From positions 2,604,001 through 2,668,000 of the forward strand of contig JABYQN010000007.1 in NCBI GenBank assembly GCA_022606135.1: 64,000 nt of DNA, read 5' to 3'. Made by a program: the position numbers and the translations under genes. Below the pieces are notes generated by a model. That model did no database searches, was not told the origin of the DNA, and saw only the letters and a list, made by a program, of their open reading frames with translations. Positions within the stretch are counted from its first letter, which is position 1, and each line of letters begins with the position of its first letter. The DNA comes from Fomes fomentarius (Eukaryota > Basidiomycota > Agaricomycetes > Polyporales > Polyporaceae). Below are positions 1 to 11,285 of this stretch, in pieces.

Positions 1-1841
1 GCGTGCTCGATTAATTGACCATTTGATTTATCAATGGAAGTAGATACAAGCTTACCCCCAAGCAATAGTGTGTCCGAATTCGCCCGATGGAGCTTTGAGC
101 GGCACCGACCCGCCTGCCTTCGGAGGTAAGTGGTTTCATAGTGATAATTAACCCCCTATACGATAATGAGTACGTCAAGTACTACGTACAACACGATCAA
201 TGGACCTCAAGTTCGAGTCCCGCGAGCACCGAACTGGGCAAGGGCACAGCCATCCAGTTCGTGGGAAACTTGCGGTGCCAGCGGTCCCATTGTCCAACTT
301 GAACTTGAACTTGTGCACGACTATCTCTATCTCTTGGCTCCTCCGGCTTCTGTAGCCATCTACATACTGCGCGCGAAGTCTTGCATCTGCGCCGTGCATC
401 TCCGTGAACGCTGTTCCGCCACACGTCTACCATCGGCCGACGGGATGCGTGCGCACCTCGAGTCACCTCACTCAGTCTTGGCAACAAACCTTGTCGTGCC
501 GACTTAGCATCTACAACATGCCGTGGCCGAATTCTCACAGACGACTTAGTCTGTAAGGCTGCGGGATGGGGATGGCTGGAAGTCCATCTCGTCTCTGAGG
601 TCCATGGCCAGATATCGACGTGACCACATCCGCCCCGCAATTGGCCATGGAAGGACGCCACTTTTATTCACAGGCACAGCACGCGCCCCTGCACCGCACT
701 CAAGGGGGACAATGTATGGAACACAACGAAGCTGTACGGTGGACCAGCCATCAATCTGTACGTATGTTGAGGACTCTGAACTCACGATCCATGTCTATAA
801 ACGGACACGACATTAGGTTCCATGACCACACGTCACGTCCACTGGTCGGCGAAACGTGACCTGCATGTTCGCCATGCACTTCCCACCTTGCCACGGTGCC
901 TGCTCACTTCGAGATGGGATACTGTGTAACGCTCCCACGGGATCTCTGTCGCGTCCCGGATGTTCGAGCCGGACTGTTACTACTGAACTGCCGGACGATA
1001 AAATGGACACTCTCCCACGTCCTGATTCTCAGTGCACACTTCTTTGAGCTTCTCGTCCGCACTTCTGCGGGCCTCCTTCGCCTCCGCTCTCTGCGCTTAT
1101 TCCAACCCTGGCCGTATTCGAATCTTGGCTGCTTTGGGCTTTATCACTCGTCCCTACAGTTCATTCGGTCGACCCGGAGGTGCGCTGGAATGATCTGCTT
1201 CCTCGTCCTTGCGCTGCCGGGATGCCGAGGGGAAACGGCCTCGTCCCGGTCATATGCGGACTCTACTAGGTCTTGGCCTAAGGTGCACATCGCATCTTGG
1301 GCACTCCTAGCTCCTTGCCATATCCTGCTCCCTCTGCTCTACAGCCGTTGACCGCAAAAACGTGGCTTATGCGAGGACAGTCTCAGGTCATCAAGGTGTG
1401 TCGACAATTGTCTTCCACTCCTGCTCCGAGAGCGCTCACCTCTACGTATTCAGTAAGATCTCCTCGGGCGGTAGCTGACCGTCGTGCGGGACAGGCCGGG
1501 CGAACACGCGGTGAGCGAATAATATATGAATTTAGATAAGCTACAAGGCATGCAGCACTGCCTGCCAAAAGGCGCGCGCAATGTGGGGAAGACTGTGCGC
1601 TTGTTTATCCGTCCGCGTACATATACCACACTGCGACTCATAAGCGAGCCCTCATCCCCTACTCCCGGTGTGGACAAGACCCACTACGGTTCTCCAACTC
1701 AGCCAGCTTGACTAGCTCTTCGAAGTCCCTAGACATAACCCCTTACTCACCAGTGAGTCAGTCCCCTGCTTGCATCTTCCGAGAGTGAGTCGTACTGACA
1801 TCTTTGCTCCCCTTGCTTCTCTGGGTCTGCGCTCCTAAGCA
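1..1841. other. Gene-poor stretch, nothing assignable
   Basis: I see no exon chain, tRNA, transposon end or recognisable domain here. Several short open frames exist on both strands, the longest about 150 codons at 896-1351, but they lack a recognisable family and overlap other frames of similar length, as expected by chance in GC-rich DNA. Confidence 0.5.
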
Positions 1842-2473
1842 ATGGCCCCCGCCCCTTCTTCCACAACTGCCGAGCAAGACAGTGTGTCAACCATGTTGAT
1901 CGTCACGATTGTGCTCGTACCCGGTGAGTGGTCGTTCTTGTTGTTCCTCCGCTTCCCCTTCTTTACCCCTCCCCGTTTGCTCATCCCTTCCGTACCTCAC
2001 CCAGTCATCGTCATCACTGCAGTCATCCTTCTGTGGCTCTGTGTCATCAGGAAGAAGGGCTGGCTCTGCACCGCGCGTCCTGTCTCCGGTCCTCCCTCTC
2101 CCGCCACATCTAGGGGGCGCCCGTCCGGCGCGGAGGCGTCATTCACGCGACCGCGTCTATCAACTCTTCCAAAAAGACCAAGCGTGCGGAATCGATCAGG
2201 AAGGTCTCACAGGATGATTACGTGTCGGCATACTCCCTAGAGGGAGTCCAGACCCCTCCCCCACCGTTTTCGCCTACCGCGGACCATGTCCGCTGCCCGT
2301 CGTATGCAGTGAAGCAGGCACCGTTCAGCACCGACACCCCTGTCCTTCCTCCCTCCGTCTACACATCCCGCGCTCCCAGGTCAGCCCACTTCACGGTCTC
2401 CCATGGAGGTCGGATTTACCCCGTCGCTGGTGGTCGTCGGGGCAGTGCGTCGAGCACAGGCTCGACGTTTTGA
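1842..2473 (+). CDS. Possible small single-pass membrane protein (exon ends uncertain)
   Basis: Unrecognised. An ATG at 1842 opens a short Ser/Thr-rich N-terminus followed by a hydrophobic run. A likely intron at 1924-2004 (GTGAGT...CAG, 81 nt, in frame) joins it to a second hydrophobic run with basic residues after it, giving one membrane segment of about 25 residues and an Arg/Lys stop-transfer signal. A different frame from about 2114 to the TGA at 2471-2473 reads like a cytosolic tail rich in Ser, Pro and Thr (a PPPPFSP stretch and a Gly/Ser-rich end). It probably joins through a second intron ending at the AG at 2112-2113, whose donor I could not place. The plan resembles the many Ser-rich ectodomain, single-TM, Pro-rich-tail proteins of agaricomycetes. 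This is inference; upstream exons may be missing. Confidence 0.3.
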
Positions 2474-5400
2474 CTCAGATCTCGTGTTGATCATACCGTG
2501 TTATAGCCGTCCCACTTCCCACAGGCCATGACTCCGGCATTCATCGCGCCTCGTTTGTTGTATACTTGTCTTACCGCGTTTCCACTTCCCGGTATCTCCT
2601 GACTGTCCATCCTAGGTGGTGGCAAAGCACTTGTACCAGTATTGTAATACTTGCGCATGCGTGTAATGTTCACCCGGGTGTACTCTGAGGAGAGCCTGTT
2701 CATACTCGTAATCCCTGCCTGGTAACTCGTTCAATACCCAGATACCTGTTTCTGTGCCATTTTGTGTAGTAGTTATCAAAGCAGTATACCAGATAGTGCC
2801 AGCACGTCGCGACAGATCGATGCGGGGGGTCGCAAGAAGCAAGCTGCAGTCGCCCATGCGTGTCTTCCCAGTGTTCCCACTGTCTTTGGTCGACAGGCGA
2901 GCACTCCGATTGAACCGGAGCAATCGCGCCCCCAATTCGGGCCGGACAGTGGCGCATGCTCTACTTGGCGCTTTGCCGTTTTCTCACTCGGCGTTCACTC
3001 ATTCTCATTCTCGATTTACTGAATTGACCTTCGAATTCGTTTGTGGGCGTCGCTGGGCGTACCTGCCGTGAAGTCGCGGTCATGGGCTGCTGCGTAGCGC
3101 GGGGCAGGTTACGTGAATTGCGCCGTCGTCGCCGTTCGGCCATGCGAACTATGGCTTGCGTGTAGCACGTTGCAGCGAAGGTCAGGAGAGCACGAAATTG
3201 GTATGCGCCTCTGCACCTTCTTGTAACGGGCTAACGATCGTCGTCGTCTTGCTGTGAAATCTAGAGTGGCCTTTGCCGACTCGCAAGTTATTCCCGATTC
3301 ATGTCCGGCTGCTGCAGTGAGGGACCCCATGCCTGCGACTCGTGTGACAACATGGAGTCGATTATCCACCACGCCGTTATTTACGGGCGCGGGACCACCG
3401 TCAAGCCCGAGTTGTTCACCAACTTTCGTGCTTCAGTTTCATGATTGAGGCACGCATAGGGCATCATGGTGGTATGATGGTATGACGTATCAGCCGAGTC
3501 GGAGGTAGGCGCCACGAGCAGTCATATCCATGTTCTGCCAGTGCTCACACAGATCTTGGGTGATCGGAGTTTTTAATGATTCACCTGATAGTAGCAGCGC
3601 TTCTGTGGACGAACAGACAGACACCTGGTTAATGGGACTCTGTGACAGCGTTTCCACGAATCAGTCTGACTAATCACACATTCGAACTAGATCGCTCTGG
3701 CAATGGCCTGTTCCATCCACGTATGAGAACCTGAGTAATCTTCTGTCGATCTGTCGAAAAATGAATTCCTGCCATCTTTACGTTGGTTGCTGCGCATCAG
3801 GCTGGAGGATTGCCATGCCCCCAAGGTGTTGTCGTCACACGAGTCTACTGCGGGACGATCTATCCGGATATCCTAGCCACCACCGCCGGCTCTTGAGTAG
3901 ATTCGAACCAGACACCCCCATGATTCATATTCACCGTCTAGTAGGAACGCGACGGTTTCACTGACAGAGAGATCCGTACAGTCTGTGGCACGCAACCCCA
4001 TGTTACTGGGGAGCTTTGTGGTGACAATTTTTACTCCAGATATCTTACGCAGCGTCTGACGGGCCTTCGGCAACTTCTTGAGTAGCCGAGACATGGACAG
4101 GTATTCTAGTTTACCATAGATCCCGCATACGTCCTGGTATACTCACAGGATATATGCGACTCATCTCACTCTGAGTGATCCAACAGAGGATTGCTGAAAC
4201 ACACAAACAATCGAGTTCTCAATGCAAGAAATCGTCTGGAGCAGGCAGGAGAGAATTGACACTTGTGTGTGTGTGGTGCATATACTGATGGCCGCTCAAA
4301 TACAACACTTGTGGACTGGATGACCTATGCGGATGCTCAGTACTTACTCCAAATACATAGATAGCGAACACATCGTAGTCGTTTTCAAATTTGATGCCAC
4401 TGGCAGTGTACTGCCACATTTTATGCCTCTGCCAAGTACACTGTATCTTGATTGTTGAGTATTAGAAAAGTGTCAAACATATGAGCATGCGGCCCACTAA
4501 CTTTAGAAGCGTATCACAATCTCTGCGGGACGACTTCAGTAAGACTTCTTCAATGCGGCACTGTCTGGTTACGCTGTGTGTCTGATTACACAGTGTCGTG
4601 GAGGGCTTACTACTTGAGGCTATCTATAAGTGGTGCCTCACGGGAAGAATCAGCATCCGGATAGTGCCGACTTCAAGGGTTGTTCCTCATACTGGAGTTC
4701 TGCCCTTGTTATGTTAAGCACTTCCTCAACCGCATGCTTTCTACAAAGAGGGTCCACGCTAGTGGCTTCATCGGAGTCTCCGTGTCTATCCTGAAATGAT
4801 ATCAGGCTGTCCGCAAGCACAAGTCAATCATTCACCACCAGCAGTCTGCCGGCCGAACGCTGAGAAGAGCTGAGCCGCAGTGCCGACTGCTGCCGATACT
4901 CATCGATCAGTCCAACGCAGACTCTGTTCCCAGGTCAGCCCTTGGCTTCACTCCGTCGTTGCATTTGATCTATAACTCGCATACCTCTACAGTCTCATAC
5001 TCAAACGCACCTGCTGACTGTCTATCCCTTGTAGAGCATGATCATCGCCTGAAGGAAGACACAAGTCCAGAGGGTTTACAACGATGATCATGCTACGGAG
5101 ATATGCTGAAATGACAACGTATGTCGCCATCATCGCTATCGATTGAGGAGCACTTCACAAGAGGCGTGTACAACAACGAGTTTTCTCGTGGCCAGATCAA
5201 TGGCGTCAGCGGACTCTGATTTGAGGGGGATATGAAACTCTAGTGCTCTAGTGACTGGTCGCGTGTATCTTGGCCAGTTAGTACCCTCTGCAAGTGTTCG
5301 TAATACTGACGCATCGGTAGGCACGGCATAATCACGGTCTCGACAGCCTATTTGCGGCCCGCAAGGGGTCCGTCGACACCAGAGCCGCGCACATCCGCAT

Positions 5401-6705
5401 TCGCCTGTCAATGTCATAGCACCGTCACATGGTGGGCGCAAACACGGCTATCACAAAGATGCCCTGTGCCCATTTAGTGTATATTTTGAACAAGAAAAGT
5501 CCTCCATACCTTCGCATCCCTCCCTTTCTCAAGAACGACGAGCATCAATTTCGTAGGCGAGGTATTGACCTACGGGAGGCTCTTCTGAGTTCTCTAGTTT
5601 GGTGCACATGCGTCTAGTTAGCTATCTCGTTGATTTCGGCGTTGGTTGACCACATCTCGGCGTCCCTCCAGATACCCTGTTCATTGGCCTCCAGCCACAG
5701 CCACCGGATCAAGATATCAATACGCACCACCATGATGAGCTCCACAACGAGGAAACCCGTGTTTCCAGATATACGCAATACCACTCCACGGGTGATACAC
5801 GACCATTCCAAAGGGATCCACCGACTCTCCGGACAGAGTGACTGCGCATAATGAGCCCAGGTGGTAGTTGACTCTGACCTCCGGTCATTCATTCAAGACA
5901 GCTTGGCGGAATGGAAGGTGACTTGTGTCGTGATCGCGTGCCAGCGGTGGCACCGTGACTTCAGCGGGCCGCCGCGTTGCTCTTATTGGGGCGGCTCAGC
6001 TGACAGGAGGTTTCAGGCATTAGAATAGCCCACGCGGGCAGGCACCTAAGTATCCGGATACATCGCAACGGGGTGAGAACCGTAGAAGCGCAGAAGGGGG
6101 TTCACAGGGCTGGCGTGGATCCGATCCATTTCCCTTGAGAGATCTGGATGAGACGGTTTTAGATCAGGAGACAGCAGTACCAGGCCGGAAGCTCTCCATC
6201 TAGATGCAGATGAACTGATCTGTTTGGCCAAACTCTGTACACCGGAAGGTTCAAGTCGGTCAAACCCGGCATTCCATTCGGTGCTCACCTGGATGCTCCG
6301 ACGTATAGAGCTTCCAAGATAGAACCTGCTTTCTGAAGTCAATAAGTCGATGTACCCCCCAGTTTGTGTAGGAGGTTCTGTACGTGTCTTCTAAACACCC
6401 AAAAGCAAATAAGCTTCCTCGGGATGAGCACGTAGGAGATATAGAGATGGGTATATACAGACCTTGTTGACCTAGCGCAGGGTCGCTGTCAGCCTGCTGG
6501 ATGCCTCCTGAGACAGTACATTGACTGGTACCACCCTCAGTGATGGTGCGAGATGAATGGAATCTACATAGAACTGCGGAATGAAAAAAGGTACAAATAT
6601 CAGTATCGAATGATAGAATACAACACGTGGATATTACGAGATATTCGAGCGACGATGGGTGATGAAATCCATAATGGTTACATAAGACTCGTTGAAGCTT
6701 CATTT
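2474..6705. other. Long gene-less stretch
   Basis: No convincing gene. Open frames are short and overlap on both strands. The minus-strand frame at 5614-5892 has a hydrophobic central run and an acidic end, and might be a worn fragment of a membrane-protein gene, but I cannot connect it to other exons. No terminal repeats were found. Confidence 0.45.
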
Positions 6706-6715
6706 GACATACGAG
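6706..6715. repeat. Target-site duplication, left copy
   Basis: The 10-mer GACATACGAG lies directly before the poly-T run and recurs at 13105-13114 just outside the other end of the LINE. The match could be read as 12 bp because both copies are followed by TT, but on this side those bases belong equally to the poly-T tail. Confidence 0.93.
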
Positions 6716-6739
6716 TTTTTTTTTTTTTTTTTTTTTTTT
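6716..6739 (-). other. Poly-A tail of the LINE (poly-T on + strand)
   Basis: Twenty-four uninterrupted T on the plus strand, between the left target-site copy and the 3' UTR of the element, mark its 3' end. Confidence 0.95.
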
Positions 6740-7361
6740 GGAATCCTCGTTTATTGCCCTTGAGGGCCGAGCCCCATGGTAGGCAGTACTCTGCAAGGTA
6801 GCTACATGATCAACTATCAACGGGTCAAACTGGACGGCAGGAGGGGAAATGTGTGTGGAGACCGAGGCGACGCGGTCATGCCATTAGCAGTTTGAGATGT
6901 AAGGTAGATAGACAGGGCCAATAGAAAGAGTGAGCATAAGAGGAGGGGGAAGCATGGGGTGCGTCGTGTACTGTCGGTGTAGCTGGCCGGGTGGTCGCAG
7001 AGGGCCGGCGGGACGCAGCGTCTCACTTTCAACCGCAGGGTTCAGGTCGGCGGATCCGCAGCGACAGCACACGCGTGGGTGCACTGCTGCCTTAAGCGGG
7101 CCTTCCTCCCCCCGAGGCGGGACAGCTGGTCGCCGTGACGGCCGTGCGTATGCGCGGGATGTGCGGACGAGGGAGAGGGGGATAGGAGGGGAAACCAGGG
7201 GGGTACGGGAGACTTGAGGGTGGCTTGAGGGTGAGGAGGAGTTGAGGAGAGTCCAGCGCCGCAAGGCGGCGGGTAGCGTCGGAGTCAGAGTCGGTCGGTT
7301 AGCCTGTCGGGAGAAGCGGGGTCAGCAAACGTGTCTCGAGTAAGGTGCGATGCTGTTGGGG

Positions 7362-10300
7362 TTAGTCATCCTTGTCGTCATTGCGGTCCGGGGCGCTGAG
7401 GGTGCCAAAAACTGGTCGGAAACGAGCCGTGGAGTTGATGTAGTTGAAGAGCGGTCGCACTGCCTTAGGAGAGTTGAGGAGGACCTTGAGTCGCCGCCCG
7501 GAGAAGCCCAGCGGGGCATAGTGCATGGCCCGGTTGACTGAAAAAGTAGGGCAGACGAGCAGGTAGTGCGCAACCGTCTCCGGTGCTTCTCTGCACGCCG
7601 GGCACGTCTCTGAAAGCACCTTGCCAATGCGAGCGAGGTGCTTTTGAAGCGGAACATGACCGGTGCGAAGCTGGGTAAGGAGGTTAGCATGCCTGCGCGG
7701 GAGAGACGTGACCAGCTCATCGTATTTGCGGGACGGCAGGCTGCTGTCAATGTCCACTAGCCGTGCACTCCTCGGGGAGGTCTTCCAGCGCGCGTCAGCC
7801 CGCCTTTGGAGCTCTTTTGCGTAGTTCTGGCGTGCCCGTGAGGCGCTCATGGGCAGAGGGTGACGAAGTGGCTTGGGGAGGTGCCGGGAGGAGGAGGAAC
7901 GGCTGCCTGCGGCCTCCTTTGCTGCTGCATCTGCGGCTTCATTGCCGGGGACGTCATCGTGACCTGGCACCCAGCGCAGGGTGAGCCGAAGCTCTGGGTG
8001 GACTTTCTTGAGCTGATCGAGCTGCCGGTGGAAGATGTCAGTAAGGTAACGGCCCGGTGCCGAAGAGCATAGCGTGGAGGCCTGGATGGCCGCCATATTG
8101 TCGAGCGCGATCGACGCCTTGCGGATGCCCCGCTCCGTCCGCAGAAGCTCCAAGCCGAGGATGGTGGCGACGATCTCCGCCTCGTATACGGTGTGCCGGG
8201 TCGAAGGGCCAAGGTGCAGGAACAAGGAGCGTGGGCGCCTGCGCCCCGGCGGGTAGAGAATTGCCGCCGCTCCAACCCCGCCATCTATGTCGGAGCCGTC
8301 AGTGTAGACGCAGTACGTTCCGTGTCTGCGCCAGCGCCCATTGTCCGCGGCCGCGGCCTCCCGGTCGGGGATGACATGGACCCTGTGCCGGGGGCGCCAC
8401 TGGGGATGCACTCGCGCTGGCCGGATGCGCTCCGTGTGGTTGAGGTCTAAATAGGGCCTGTAAGCGTCCAAGAGCTCATGTAGCGCGGAGCGGTGCGCGC
8501 GGACAAATCTCTTGCCTGCGCGCTGGATGTGAGTAGCCAAGGGGTGAGACACCGGCAGTGTGCAGAGCCGGACCGCCGCACGGTGACACATCCTGTCAAC
8601 CAGAAGGTCAAAGGGGAGCAGATTAGCGTGTGCCTCCAAGACGTCAGTCGCAGTCGAGCGGAGCGCTCCTGTCATCACCAGCAGCGCCTGCCGCTGTACC
8701 ATCGCAAGCCGTCGCACTGGGCCTACGGAGCCGTGTTGCTTCTTGTGCCCTGGGAGTGTCCGCACTGGAGTAAGAAAGGTGTCAGCAGCGTACATCATAC
8801 TGGGGATAGCCGCTGTAAGGTAGAGATGCCGGACTACCGCCATGGAGAGGCCGTGTCTAGCTTTCGCTAGCCGTCGGATGACGGCAACCCATTGGCTGCC
8901 CCGCGCGTACGCAAGCGCGAGATGCTGCTTGAAGCACAGCTTGTGGTCGACCAGGAGCCCTAAGAAGCGGTGATGGTCAGTGGGTCGCACGACCGTGCCA
9001 TCCGTGAGTGTGAGCGTCAGGCCGAGATCCTTCATACGGGCCTTGCAGTTGAGCAGGCCGAATTTATCGAGGGAGTATGTCGAGTTATGCGCCTGCGACC
9101 AGTCGAAGGCCCCTCCGGAGCGCTCCATGAACTGACGTATCTTGCTGTGGCAGTCCGGGAACATCTTGCCAATCGCGATCATTGCGACATCGTCCATGGA
9201 ACCTACTGCAGTCTCTCCGTTAGCCGCGCATGCACTGTCAATGAGATCAGAGTTGTAGAAAGCGTAGAGGATCACGGAGAGCGGGCAGCCCTGGTCAATC
9301 CCGCTGAGGATCTCGAACGTCGCCGAAGTATGATCGTTGAACTTGAGCTGTGTGCGGCGGCCGTCCAGCTTGATGCGCAGCCAGTCCACATACTCTCGGG
9401 GGACTCCACGCATGCGCAGGTTGTGAAAAAGGCGCTCCGGGGCGGCAGCCGGAAAGGCAGACTTGATGTCGAGAAAAACGACGGATGCCACCTGGTGCTT
9501 ACGCCACGCGTCCTTGATGGTCTTCGTGACTAAATGGATTGAGTCAGTCGTAGTGCGCCCTGCCCTACCCCCAAACTGCATGTTGGCCAGAAGCGAGCGG
9601 TGTTCAGCCTCATATACCAAAACATCTGTGACACACCAGGAGAGAATTTTGGACATGCAGCTTAGCAGGGCGATCGGACGCCACGCCTTGGCGACGGTGT
9701 AGTCGGTCTTGCCCGGCTTCTTCAGCACGACTGTGTCCGACAACTTCCACTGGTCCGGGTAGTAGCCGAGCGCAAAGGTGGCTCGGAAGAGGGTGCCTAA
9801 AAAAGGGGTCAGCATCTCAGCGCAATGGCGGTACACCTCGTTGGGGATCGCGTCGGGGCCCGGCGCCTTGAATGCCTTGAGCGAATGAATGGCACGCCGC
9901 ACTTGCTCGTCGGTGACCTGTCTGAATTTGAAGCGGGGCGGAGGGTAGGGCCCTGCTGGAATAGGGGCTGTGCTAGGCGGGAGGAAGAACGTCTTGTAAA
10001 ATTCTTCTCCCTTGTTGGCGTTTGACTTGAGCACGACCGGGCGGCCATCCTGATCCACCGCGTTTATGGGTGGGATGCGCGCACTGCCCCCATCACTGGC
10101 GCCCCGCTTCAGGAAGCGGTTAGCGTCCCAGATCGACTTGGAGTCTATGGTGTCGATCCAGGCTTCCCAGAAGTCTTTCTTGGCTAAGCGTATCGCATCA
10201 GCATAACGGTTGCGGTAGCGCCGGTACTCAGCGTGGACAGCGTGCTGAGGGTCGAAGCGGAGGCGGAAGGAGGCGCGTGCCAGCCGCTCCTTGACCCCCT

Positions 10301-11285
10301 GCATACATGACAGGTCTTTGGACCACCAGCGCTTGCGGTAAGGTGTATCCTTCACCAGCGGGACTTGTTCTGCAACTGTATCCTGTAGGTCTGTCATCAG
10401 CTTCTGTAGTAGATCGTCAAAGTCCTCGGTGGTCGTGATGACATCGGTGTGCACTCGCTCGTTCAGCCGGCGCCCGAGGGCGGCGTCGAACTCCACCCAA
10501 TCCACTTTGCGGAAGTCTCTGCGGGGACGAGGAGGGGCAGCCTCAGTCGGGACGCCGATGATCGTCTGTATTGGAAAATGGTCAGTGCAGGTGGGGCTCG
10601 ATTCCGGGAATACCTCGCAAGAGCGCAGATGCTCCAGGACTCCTTCCGTGCAAAAGACGTTGTCCGGACGGGTCAGGTTTTTCGTGCGCGTGGCCTCCAG
10701 GGTGGGGAGTTCGGGCGGAAGCGCCATCTCTAGGCCCAGCTCTGCTAGACGGTGGATGAGGACGTCCGAACGGGCGAGGTTCTGACGCGTGAAGAGGTGT
10801 GAGTTCCGTGGCGAATCCCAGCTGGGGTGGTGACAGTTGAAGTCGCCAAGCCAGACCAGCTCATGGACCCCGTCCTGCGCGCAGAGACGCTGGGAAGCCC
10901 TGGAAGCCGCGTTGATGGCAGCGTCGAGGTCTCCGTCCATGTAGAGGTTGAAGACATGGATTGATGCATGCGGGGTGGTGATGGTGATGGCCGTAACGTC
11001 AGGGTGAGGGACGGTGATGGGCGACCAGGCGTTGGTGGAGAGTTGTTTGCTGACGAGAATGACCGAGCGTACCCTCCCGGCTGTGTCGGGGTCCCGGACA
11101 GTGGGATAGTGCACCCTCCAGTGTGCAGTGCTGCGAGTGAGCCGCATCCGGTCGAGGTACGGTTCTTGGATGGCGATGACGTCACAGGCCGTCGTCAGCA
11201 CCTTGCTGAGCATGTCGTGTTGTGCAGAGTCGGACTTGTTGATATTTTGCTGCCATATGCGTAGGGTCGGCCGGGTGTGACTCAT
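7362..11285 (-). CDS. LINE ORF2: endonuclease-reverse transcriptase-RNase H
   Basis: An uninterrupted 1307-residue polyprotein that nicks target DNA and copies the element RNA into it. Residues about 10-245 form the APE-like endonuclease: QQN at 12-14, QE at 40-41, GDFN at 147-150 followed by HH, and TDHFP near 234-238. Residues about 455-790 are the reverse transcriptase: FLDIKSAFP at 604-612 with Asp605, and the catalytic pair Asp698-Asp699 within SMDD. Residues about 990-1125 are RNase H with Asp996, Glu1037, Asp1062 and Asp1119. A CCHC cluster near the end (Cys1228, Cys1231, His1240, Cys1245) is typical of this group. The start ATG overlaps the ORF1 stop as ATGA. All key residues are present, so the protein could be active. 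It stops at TAA (7362-7364). Confidence 0.96.
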   Translation of the reverse strand: MSHTRPTLRIWQQNINKSDSAQHDMLSKVLTTACDVIAIQEPYLDRMRLTRSTAHWRVHYPTVRDPDTAGRVRSVILVSKQLSTNAWSPITVPHPDVTAITITTPHASIHVFNLYMDGDLDAAINAASRASQRLCAQDGVHELVWLGDFNCHHPSWDSPRNSHLFTRQNLARSDVLIHRLAELGLEMALPPELPTLEATRTKNLTRPDNVFCTEGVLEHLRSCEVFPESSPTCTDHFPIQTIIGVPTEAAPPRPRRDFRKVDWVEFDAALGRRLNERVHTDVITTTEDFDDLLQKLMTDLQDTVAEQVPLVKDTPYRKRWWSKDLSCMQGVKERLARASFRLRFDPQHAVHAEYRRYRNRYADAIRLAKKDFWEAWIDTIDSKSIWDANRFLKRGASDGGSARIPPINAVDQDGRPVVLKSNANKGEEFYKTFFLPPSTAPIPAGPYPPPRFKFRQVTDEQVRRAIHSLKAFKAPGPDAIPNEVYRHCAEMLTPFLGTLFRATFALGYYPDQWKLSDTVVLKKPGKTDYTVAKAWRPIALLSCMSKILSWCVTDVLVYEAEHRSLLANMQFGGRAGRTTTDSIHLVTKTIKDAWRKHQVASVVFLDIKSAFPAAAPERLFHNLRMRGVPREYVDWLRIKLDGRRTQLKFNDHTSATFEILSGIDQGCPLSVILYAFYNSDLIDSACAANGETAVGSMDDVAMIAIGKMFPDCHSKIRQFMERSGGAFDWSQAHNSTYSLDKFGLLNCKARMKDLGLTLTLTDGTVVRPTDHHRFLGLLVDHKLCFKQHLALAYARGSQWVAVIRRLAKARHGLSMAVVRHLYLTAAIPSMMYAADTFLTPVRTLPGHKKQHGSVGPVRRLAMVQRQALLVMTGALRSTATDVLEAHANLLPFDLLVDRMCHRAAVRLCTLPVSHPLATHIQRAGKRFVRAHRSALHELLDAYRPYLDLNHTERIRPARVHPQWRPRHRVHVIPDREAAAADNGRWRRHGTYCVYTDGSDIDGGVGAAAILYPPGRRRPRSLFLHLGPSTRHTVYEAEIVATILGLELLRTERGIRKASIALDNMAAIQASTLCSSAPGRYLTDIFHRQLDQLKKVHPELRLTLRWVPGHDDVPGNEAADAAAKEAAGSRSSSSRHLPKPLRHPLPMSASRARQNYAKELQRRADARWKTSPRSARLVDIDSSLPSRKYDELVTSLPRRHANLLTQLRTGHVPLQKHLARIGKVLSETCPACREAPETVAHYLLVCPTFSVNRAMHYAPLGFSGRRLKVLLNSPKAVRPLFNYINSTARFRPVFGTLSAPDRNDDKDD

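Noticed and set aside
200..240. GTTCGAGTCCC resembling a tRNA B box
   Set aside because: The flanking bases do not form a T stem or acceptor stem, and no A box lies upstream.
896..1351. 151-codon plus-strand ORF
   Set aside because: No family resemblance, high Leu/Arg/Ser/Cys content, and competing frames of similar size. Most likely chance.
6260..6820. Minus-strand ORF of 186 codons with a Lys-rich tract
   Set aside because: The Lys run is the LINE A tail translated; the frame crosses the insertion boundary.
7763..9702. Plus-strand ORFs up to 187 codons across the LINE
   Set aside because: They are antisense shadows of ORF2, which has a continuous 1307-codon frame with clear domains.
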